53,740 nt of DNA from DATBDE01 sp036270095 (GTDB taxonomy: Bacteria; Actinomycetota; Thermoleophilia; Solirubrobacterales; Solirubrobacteraceae), in NCBI GenBank assembly GCA_036270095.1, contig DATBDE010000140.1, positions 1 to 53,740 on the forward strand, written 5' to 3'. Within the stretch, counting starts at the first letter, position 1; every line of letters starts with the position of its first letter. Both the position numbers and the translations under genes were made by a program. Shown one piece after another: positions 48,103 through 53,740 of this stretch. The notes below the pieces were generated by a model. It was not told the DNA's origin. It worked only from the letters and a program-made list of their open reading frames with translations, and ran no database searches.

Positions 48103-48807
48103 TTATGAAGCACTGTCAAGCTCCGCTCTGCGCTGCAAGATTCCGTACACCAGAGCGGCGGCTGCGGCGCTCACGTTGAGCGACGCGATGCGCCCACGCA
48201 CGGGCAGCGCGACGAGGTCGTCGCAGGCGTCCGCGACGCGCGGACGCAGGCCCTTCCCCTCGGCCCCGAGCACGAGCACGACGCCGCCGCGGTAGTCGGG
48301 CCGGTCGTAGGGCGTCGTCGCGTCCGCGGAGGCGCCGTAGCACCAGCAGCCGGCCTTCTTCGCGGCAGCCAGGAAGTCAGCCAGGTTGCGCACCCGTGCC
48401 ACCGGCAAGTGCTCGACCGCGCCGGCCGAGGCCTTGCACACCGCGGGCGTGACCTCCGCCGAACGGCGCTCGGGGATGACCACGCCGGTCGCGCCCGCGA
48501 CCTCGGCCGTCCGGCACACGGCGCCGAGGTTGTGCGGGTCCGTGATCTGGTCGAGCGCGATGACGAGCGGAGCGGGCGCGGCGAGCAGCGCAGCGGGGTC
48601 GGCGTAGGGGTAGGGGTCGGCGCGGGCGGCCACGCCCTGGTGCTCGGCCGTGCCGGCGCGCTCGCTGAGCGCGGCCTCGTCCACCACCGTCACATCGACC
48701 CCGGCCAGCCAGTCCAGCCCCGCCGCCCGCGCCGTCGCCCACACCGCGTGCACCGCCCGGCGCCCCCGCAGCGCCTCGCGCGCGGGGTTGCGGCCGTAGA
48801 CGATCAA
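48103..48807 (-). CDS. rlmB: 23S rRNA 2'-O-methyltransferase, TrmH/RlmB family
   Basis: A 234-residue SPOUT methyltransferase. It starts LIVYGRNPAREALRGRRAVH, the substrate-binding L30e-like domain, and the knot domain has IALDQITDPHNLGAVCRTAE, ATGVVIPERRSA, VLVLGAEGKGLRP and LPVRGRIASLNVSAAAA. The likely product is Gm2251 in 23S rRNA. The TTG at 48807 overlaps the cysS stop (TTGA), the usual cysS-rlmB operon in actinobacteria. Confidence 0.92.
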   Translation of the reverse strand: MIVYGRNPAREALRGRRAVHAVWATARAAGLDWLAGVDVTVVDEAALSERAGTAEHQGVAARADPYPYADPAALLAAPAPLVIALDQITDPHNLGAVCRTAEVAGATGVVIPERRSAEVTPAVCKASAGAVEHLPVARVRNLADFLAAAKKAGCWCYGASADATTPYDRPDYRGGVVLVLGAEGKGLRPRVADACDDLVALPVRGRIASLNVSAAAAALVYGILQRRAELDSAS

Positions 48808-50150
48808 CGCGGCACGAGCTCGAACCCGCCCGCGACGTCGCGGACCTCCCACCCGCGCGCGGCGATCTCGTCGCGCAGGCGGTCGGCGGCGGCGAAGTCG
48901 CGGTCGGCCCGCGCCTGCCGGCGCTGGTCGGCCAGCGCCTGGATCTCCGCCGGCGCGCCCTCGGCCTCGGCCGCGAGCAGGTTGGCCAGGCCGAGCACGT
49001 CGAGCATGGCCTCGAGGTCCTCGCGGCCGACCGCGTCGCGGCGGTTGGCCTCGCGCACCCACTCGAAGACGGCGGCCAGGGCCTCGGCGGTGTTGAAGTC
49101 GTCGGCGAGGGCGGCGAAGAAACGCTCGCGCAACGGCGCCATGCGGGCGGGCGAGGCGCCGTCGCGCAGGCGCCGGCCCGCCTCGCGGATGCGGTCGACC
49201 CGCGCGGCCGCCTCCTCCAGGCGCTCGGCCGAGAAGGCCAACGGCTGGCGGTAGTGGCCGCTGAGCAGGTACATGACCACGGCGTCGCGGCCGTACTCGT
49301 CCAGGGCCGCGTGCAGCAGAAAGATGTTGCCGACCGACTTGGCCATCTTCTCGCCCTCCTGCTGCACCATCCCGTTGTGCATCCAGATCCGGGCGAGCGG
49401 CTCGCCGCGCGCCGCGCGCGTCTGCGCCGCCTCGTTCTCGTGGTGGGGGAAGACGAGGTCCGAGCCGCCCCCGTGGACCTCGAAGTCGAGGCCGAGAAAG
49501 GCCTCGGCCATGGCCGAGCACTCGATGTGCCAGCCGGGGCGGCCGCTGCCCCAGGGCGCGTCCCAGGCCGTGTCCTCGTCGGGCTTGCGCCCCTTCCAGA
49601 GCGCGAAGTCGAGCGGGTCCTCCTTGCGTTGCGCCCCGTCGCCGCCCTCGCCCTGGTCCATGTCCTCCACCCGGCGGTGCGAGAGCTCGCCGTACTCGGG
49701 ATAGGAGCGCACCCGGAAGTAGACGTCCCCGTCGGCCGCGTAGGCGTGGCCGTCGTCGACCAGCGCCCCGATCAGGTCCTCGATCGGCCCGATGGTCTCC
49801 GAGGCCAGCGGCTCCGCGTCGGGGCGCCCGAGCCCGAGCCGGTCGGTGTCCTCCACGTAGCGCGCGGTCATCTCGCGCGCCAGCTCGGCCGAGTTGCGCC
49901 CCTCGGCGCGGGCGGCGTCGTAGATCTTGTCGTTGATGTCGGTGACGTTGATGACCAGCGTGGGCTCGTAGCCGACGGCGGCCAGGAACCGGCGCAGGAC
50001 CATGAAGACCACGTAGGGCCGGGCGTTGCCGACGTGGATACGGCCGTAGACGGTCGGGCCGCAGGCGTAGATGCCGACGCGGCCCTGCTGGCGGGGCTCG
50101 AGCGGCACCACCGAGCCGGTCCGCGTGTCGTGCAGCCGGATCGCGCGCAC
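48804..50150 (-). CDS. cysS: Cysteinyl-tRNA synthetase
   Basis: A 448-residue class I synthetase. The zinc cysteine and HIGH-like motif lie in YACGPTVYGRIHVGNARPYV, further zinc ligands in WHIECSAMAE and FPHHENE, and the KMSKS loop is EKMAKS. The C-terminal anticodon domain includes RRQARADRDFAAADRLRDEI. GTG start at 50150, seven bases after TAGGGT (50163-50158), a leaderless promoter. Actinobacterial MshC (mycothiol ligase) is a relative, but the rlmB context and length fit CysS. Confidence 0.95.
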   Translation of the reverse strand: MRAIRLHDTRTGSVVPLEPRQQGRVGIYACGPTVYGRIHVGNARPYVVFMVLRRFLAAVGYEPTLVINVTDINDKIYDAARAEGRNSAELAREMTARYVEDTDRLGLGRPDAEPLASETIGPIEDLIGALVDDGHAYAADGDVYFRVRSYPEYGELSHRRVEDMDQGEGGDGAQRKEDPLDFALWKGRKPDEDTAWDAPWGSGRPGWHIECSAMAEAFLGLDFEVHGGGSDLVFPHHENEAAQTRAARGEPLARIWMHNGMVQQEGEKMAKSVGNIFLLHAALDEYGRDAVVMYLLSGHYRQPLAFSAERLEEAAARVDRIREAGRRLRDGASPARMAPLRERFFAALADDFNTAEALAAVFEWVREANRRDAVGREDLEAMLDVLGLANLLAAEAEGAPAEIQALADQRRQARADRDFAAADRLRDEIAARGWEVRDVAGGFELVPR

Positions 50151-50301
50151 GCGCGGGACCCTAGCGTCGCGTTTCGCCGCTGCGGGCGACTTGCTCGAGC
50201 CGCGCCCGCGCCGCAGGGACGTCTACGCAAATGCCGCAGAACGGGAAGGACGAGCGGGTGAATCCCCATTCAAAGCGGCGTTTCCCGCCGGGGGGACCGG
50301 C

Positions 50302-50307
50302 TACTGT
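50302..50307 (+). promoter_or_regulatory. Leaderless-type -10 box
   Basis: TACTGT lies nine bases before the GTG at 50317 of the SCP2-hydrolase gene. Confidence 0.45.
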
Positions 50308-50316
50308 GCGACTGCC

Positions 50317-51561
50317 GTGACTGGCCAAGCCCTCAGGGGCCAGCATCTCGAGGTGGTCGAGCGGGCGTTCCGGCGCCTTCCCGACCGTTACCTGGGCGCG
50401 GAGCCCGGCTTCGACGCCACCTACCACGTCCGGCTGGGCGATGTGGGCCATACCTGGGAGGTCCGCTGCACCACGCACGGCGCGCGCGTGCGCAAGGGCG
50501 TCTCCCGCCGGCGCCCCGACGTGACCATCGGCACCGACTCCGAGACCTGGGCGCGCCTGCGCGAGGGCGAGCTCTCCGGCATCGAGGCGTTCTCGCAGCG
50601 CAAGCTCTACGCGCGCGGCAACCTCGACCTCGCCATCGGCTTCGAGGGGCTGTTCCGCCTGCCCAACGGCCGCCCGCCGCTGCTGCGCATCCACGACGTG
50701 CACGTGGGCCGTACCCGCGTCTCCACGCTGACGATGGGCCGCGGCGAGGTCCCGGTGATCCTCCTCCACGGCCTCGGCGGGACCAAGCACTCGTTCTTCG
50801 ACACGCTGGCCGCGCTGAGCGACCACTACCGCGTCCACGCGATGGACCTGCCCGGGTTCGGCTCGTCCTCGAAGCCCACCACGGCCGGCTACGACGCGCC
50901 CTACTTCGCCCGCACCGTGCTGGGGGCCATGGACGAGCTCGGGATCGACCGCGCGCACCTGGTCGGCAACTCGATGGGCGGCCGGGCGGCCATCGAGCTC
51001 GGCCTGACCGCGCCCGAGCGCGTCCGCAGCCTCGGCCTCCTCTGCCCGGCGGTGGCCTGGATCAAGCGCGGCTACCACCCGCTCGTGCGCCTGCTGCGGC
51101 CCGAGTTCGGGCTCCTGCCCCACCGCTTCGGCCGCGACACCGTCGCGCGCCAGTTCCTGGGCCTGTTCGCCGACCGCGATCAGATCGACCCGTCCGTGGC
51201 CGACGTCGTCGTGGACGAGTTCCAGCGCATCTACGGCTCGGCCGGCGCCCGCATCGCCTTCCTGGCGGCGGCGCGCAACATCTACCTCGATCGCCCGTTC
51301 GGCCGCGGCGGCTTCTACCCCCGCCTGGCCGAGCTGGCCCCGCCCAGCCTGTTCGTCTGGTCCTCGCACGACCGCGTCGTGCCGCCCGCGTTCCGCCGCC
51401 ACGTCGAGCGCTGGCTTCCGGACGCCGAGCAGATCGTGCTCGACGCCTGCGGGCACGTGCCCCAGGTCGAGCGCCCCGAGCAGACCAACGGGCTGCTGCG
51501 GCGGTTCTTCGCCGACGTCGACGCACTGGGCGCGTCGGGTGCGGCCGCGGCGGCGGCCTAG
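50317..51561 (+). CDS. Fusion of SCP2-like lipid-binding domain and alpha/beta hydrolase
   Basis: 414 residues. The N-terminal 115 resemble a sterol-carrier-protein-2 domain: YLGAEPGFDATYHVRLGDVG, VRKGVSRRRPDVTIGTDSET and GNLDLAIGFEGLF. The rest is an alpha/beta hydrolase: VILLHGLGGTKHSFFDTL, LPGFGSSSKP, the elbow GNSMGGRAA, an aspartate in WSSHDRVVPPAF and the histidine in ACGHVPQVERPEQ. The first domain may present a lipid acyl ester to the second. It leads a plus-strand cluster with an acyltransferase and an SRPBCC protein. Confidence 0.8.
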   Translation: MTGQALRGQHLEVVERAFRRLPDRYLGAEPGFDATYHVRLGDVGHTWEVRCTTHGARVRKGVSRRRPDVTIGTDSETWARLREGELSGIEAFSQRKLYARGNLDLAIGFEGLFRLPNGRPPLLRIHDVHVGRTRVSTLTMGRGEVPVILLHGLGGTKHSFFDTLAALSDHYRVHAMDLPGFGSSSKPTTAGYDAPYFARTVLGAMDELGIDRAHLVGNSMGGRAAIELGLTAPERVRSLGLLCPAVAWIKRGYHPLVRLLRPEFGLLPHRFGRDTVARQFLGLFADRDQIDPSVADVVVDEFQRIYGSAGARIAFLAAARNIYLDRPFGRGGFYPRLAELAPPSLFVWSSHDRVVPPAFRRHVERWLPDAEQIVLDACGHVPQVERPEQTNGLLRRFFADVDALGASGAAAAAA

Positions 51562-51565
51562 TTCC

Positions 51566-51571
51566 TAAACT
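51566..51571 (+). promoter_or_regulatory. Leaderless-type -10 box
   Basis: TAAACT stands eight bases before the GTG at 51580, just after the stop of the hydrolase fusion. Confidence 0.45.
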
Positions 51572-51579
51572 GAGCGGCG

Positions 51580-52500
51580 GTGGAGGCAACCGCCGCAGAG
51601 GCCGCGCGCACCAACGGCCGCCCTCCCGAGGAGGAGGCGCGCGACCAGTCGAACCTGGTCACCCGGCTCGTGCGCGGCGTCGCGTCGCAGCTCCAGCGCC
51701 GGATCCCCGCCGCCGACCTGGACGAGCGCGACCCGGACTACATCCGCGAGAACCTGCCGGCGGCGTGGCTGCTGAGCTCGCTGTACTTCCGCGGCGAGGT
51801 CCGCGGCCTGGGGAACATCCCCGAGGACGGCCCGGTCCTGCTGGTCGGGAACCACTCGGGCGGCAACGTGACGCCGGATACCACGGTGTTCACGCTCGCC
51901 TACTGCGCCTACTTCGGCGTCGAGCGCCCCTTCTACCAACTGGCGCACAACCTGGTGCTCTCGATGCCCGGCCTGTCCTTCCTGCGCAAGTACGGCACGG
52001 TGGCGGCCTCGCCCGCCAACGCCCAGAAGGCGCTGTCGGCCGGCGCCGCGCTGCTCGTCTACCCGGGCGGCGACTGGGAGGTCCACCGCCCCACGTTGGA
52101 CCGCAACCGGGTCGACTTCAACCGCCGCAAGGGGTTCATCCGGCTGGCCCTCGAGCACGACGTCCCGCTCGTCCCCGTGGTGTCGATCGGCGGCCAGGAG
52201 ACCGCGCTGTTCCTCAGCCGCGGCGACCGCCTGGCGCGGCTGTTCGGCCTCGACCGTATGTTCCGGCTCAAGGTCCTCCCGATCTCGCTGGCGCTGCCCT
52301 GGGGGCTGAACATCGGCGACATGCTCGGCCACATCCCGCTGCCGGCGAAGATCACCATCGAGGTGCTGCCGCCGATCTACCTGCGCGAGGAGTTCGGCCC
52401 CGAGCCCGATCTCGAAGAGGTCTACGACCACGTCACCCGGCTCATGCAGGACACCCTGGACGCGATGGCGGCCGAGCGCCGCCTGCCGGTCCTCGGATGA
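51580..52500 (+). CDS. Lysophospholipid acyltransferase-family protein (LPLAT, MGAT-like)
   Basis: A 306-residue acyltransferase. The active-site block is LLVGNHSGGNVTPDTTVF (NH-x-GG-type variant of NHx4D), followed by MPGLSFLRKYGTVAASPANA, YPGGDWEVHRPT (the PEGT equivalent) and FIRLALEHDVPLVPVVSIGG. The pattern fits the MGAT-like branch of the LPLAT superfamily rather than classic PlsC, so the acceptor may be a glyceride or other lipid alcohol. ATGA overlap with the SRPBCC gene. Confidence 0.85.
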   Translation: MEATAAEAARTNGRPPEEEARDQSNLVTRLVRGVASQLQRRIPAADLDERDPDYIRENLPAAWLLSSLYFRGEVRGLGNIPEDGPVLLVGNHSGGNVTPDTTVFTLAYCAYFGVERPFYQLAHNLVLSMPGLSFLRKYGTVAASPANAQKALSAGAALLVYPGGDWEVHRPTLDRNRVDFNRRKGFIRLALEHDVPLVPVVSIGGQETALFLSRGDRLARLFGLDRMFRLKVLPISLALPWGLNIGDMLGHIPLPAKITIEVLPPIYLREEFGPEPDLEEVYDHVTRLMQDTLDAMAAERRLPVLG

Positions 52501-53003
52501 GGGTCGCCGAGTCGATCGAGGTCAGCGCGCCGCCGGAGGTGGTGTGGAAGGTGATCTCCGACCCGACCCGCTACCTGCACTTCCTCTCGGGGTTCACCCG
52601 CTGGGAGGTCGTGTCCGACGAGCCCGGCGGCTGCGGCGCCCGCTACAAGATGCTCATGCGCGTCGGGTCGGCCGAGGTCGGCGGGCTGATCGAGGTCGTC
52701 GAGTGGGTGCTCAACCGCGAGCTGGCCTGGACGAGCATCACCGGCATCGACCAGCGCGGCCGCTGGCGCCTGCGCGAGCGACCGCGCGATGACGGCACCG
52801 TGTGCACCTGGGTCGAGCTGCGCCTGACCGCCGGCGTGGCCGGCTCGGGCTTGTTCGGCTGGCTGGCCGAGCAGTTCGCCGCTCCCACCGTGCGGGGCCA
52901 CCTGCGCCGCTCCCTGCAGCAGCTCAAGCGCCAGGTCGAGCACGAGGAGCTGCGGGCCCGCGCGGCCGCCCGTCGCCGCGCCCGCGCCGCCGCCTCCTCC
53001 TAG
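52497..53003 (+). CDS. SRPBCC (polyketide cyclase/START-like) protein
   Basis: 168 residues with the helix-grip START pattern: VAESIEVSAPPEVVWKVISD, RYLHFLSGFTRWEVVSDEPG, GGLIEVVEWVLNRELAWTSI and a C-terminal helix (HLRRSLQQLKRQVEHEEL) followed by an Arg/Ala tail. These proteins bind hydrophobic ligands. The ATG overlaps the acyltransferase stop (ATGA), suggesting joint handling of a lipid with the SCP2-hydrolase. Confidence 0.85.
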   Translation: MRVAESIEVSAPPEVVWKVISDPTRYLHFLSGFTRWEVVSDEPGGCGARYKMLMRVGSAEVGGLIEVVEWVLNRELAWTSITGIDQRGRWRLRERPRDDGTVCTWVELRLTAGVAGSGLFGWLAEQFAAPTVRGHLRRSLQQLKRQVEHEELRARAAARRRARAAASS

Positions 53004-53740
53004 TGGCCTTCGACCCCGCGCTGATCGCGGCGCTGCACCCGCGCGTGCTCGCGGCGGAGGAGCTCTCCGGCCCCGAGTCCGCGTCGTCGGCGTTCCAGAC
53101 CTCGACCATCGACGCGCTCATGCACGGGCAGTACGAGGGCGACATGACCATCGCCACGCTGCTAGGGCACGGCGACCTCGGCATCGGCACCATCGACCAC
53201 CTCGACGGCGAGCTGATCGTGGCCGACGGCGAGGCCTGGGTGGCGAGCAGCGACGGCACCCTGCGGCGGGTGTCCGACGACGAGCGCACGCCGTTCGCCG
53301 TCGTCACCCCGTTCGAGACCCAGGTGAAACGGACCGTGCCGACGCCGGTCGACCACGAGGAGCTGATCGCCCTGATCGACCGCTACGCCGGCGACGCCAC
53401 CGGCGCGCGGGCGGTGCGCATCGACGGCGAGCTCGACGTCCACGCCCGGTCGGTCCCGCGCCAGGAGCCGCCGTACCGCCCGCTGGCCGAGGTGGTCGAG
53501 GGCCAGCAGGTCTTCGAGCTCACCAAGGTCGTGGGGACCCTCGTGGGCTTCCGCTTCCCGGCTGTGGCGAGCGGTCTCGAGGTGCCCGGCTACCACCTCC
53601 ACGCGATCACGGCCGACCGCACCCGCGGGGGCCATGTGCTGCGCGCCCGGGTGCGCAGCGGCACGGTGCGGATCGGGCAGCTCACCGACCTGCACATGGA
53701 GCTGCCGCCAGGGGTCGAGCTGCCGACGGGCCCCGACGAC
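53004..53740 (+). CDS. budA: Alpha-acetolactate decarboxylase, 5' part (cut by window edge)
   Basis: From GTG 53004, immediately after the SRPBCC stop, the frame is open to the window end (about 245 residues). FQTSTIDALMHGQYEGDMTI, GHGDLGIGTIDHLDGELIV, RTPFAVVTPFE, and LEVPGYHLHAITADRTRGGH match acetolactate decarboxylase; the HLH and later His are the zinc ligands of the family. The enzyme converts acetolactate to acetoin. Nearly full length is present; only the C-terminal tail is missing. Confidence 0.93.

Noticed and set aside
48804..50150. Mycothiol ligase MshC instead of CysS
   Set aside because: The zinc ligands, full-length C-terminal domain, KMSKS-like loop and coupling to rlmB fit cysteinyl-tRNA synthetase.

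Overview
The window is very GC-rich, densely packed DNA from an actinobacterium. Several features point to the deep-branching class Thermoleophilia (Solirubrobacterales-like) rather than Streptomyces or Mycobacterium. These are an F420-type LLM oxidoreductase, a SigH-like sigma factor beside ECF sigma factors with RskA-type regulation, a PspA/PspAA plus HtpX/PspAB set, a c-di-AMP riboswitch before an NlpC/P60 gene, and many leaderless TANNNT-N6-9-start promoters. This placement is inference from gene content. No phage, transposase, CRISPR array or replication origin is visible, so it looks like ordinary chromosome.

Layout. 1-2684 (minus): lysA-hom-thrC, aspartate-family amino acid synthesis. 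2706-4249: an alpha/beta hydrolase, then a membrane-anchored protein of 11-residue repeats. 4342-8578: an envelope island with lgt, htpX-pspAB (plus) facing pspA-pspAA (minus), and an NlpC/P60 hydrolase behind a ydaO-type riboswitch. 8682-16218: acyl-CoA dehydrogenase, then a long plus-strand run (CWB2 lipoprotein, methyltransferase, LLM oxidoreductase, xseA-xseB, enolase-superfamily enzyme, DUF192). 16215-20480: aldo/keto reductase and divergent XRE regulator, thiolase and divergent 3-hydroxyacyl-CoA dehydrogenase around a perfect palindrome, and three copies of a roughly 100-nt strongly structured repeat in the two convergent gaps. 20481-26748: esterase, CNNM/CBS protein, a degraded Tat-exported protein, cobalamin-binding-type protein, glycosyltransferase and a frameshifted hydrolase. 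26749-31556: rhomboid protease, two ECF sigma operons and a PlsC-GpsA fusion. 31600-41669: sugar-nucleotide SDR, GH15, a probable beta-propeller protein, haloalkane dehalogenase with TetR, sulfatase, and a secreted clan-A glycosidase. 41811-48102: PEP-mutase-family enzyme, tRNA-Thr, a five-gene minus-strand run ending in a coiled-coil membrane protein, EamA transporter and SigH-like factor. 48103-53740: rlmB-cysS, then a lipid-linked plus-strand cluster (SCP2-hydrolase fusion, acyltransferase, SRPBCC) and acetolactate decarboxylase cut by the window edge.

Most neighbouring genes overlap by 1-4 bases (ATGA/GTGA/TTGA), so translational coupling is the rule. Convergent genes often end on a shared palindrome. 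No non-coding stretch exceeds about 265 bases. The largest are 23519-23781, 8429-8681 and 20229-20480, and each is annotated.

The strongest candidates for something undescribed are the structured repeat family at 17971-18170 and 20234-20358, non-AUG starts that ordinary gene callers would miss (CTG at 164 and 36354, ATC at 37876), and the fused PlsC-GpsA enzyme.
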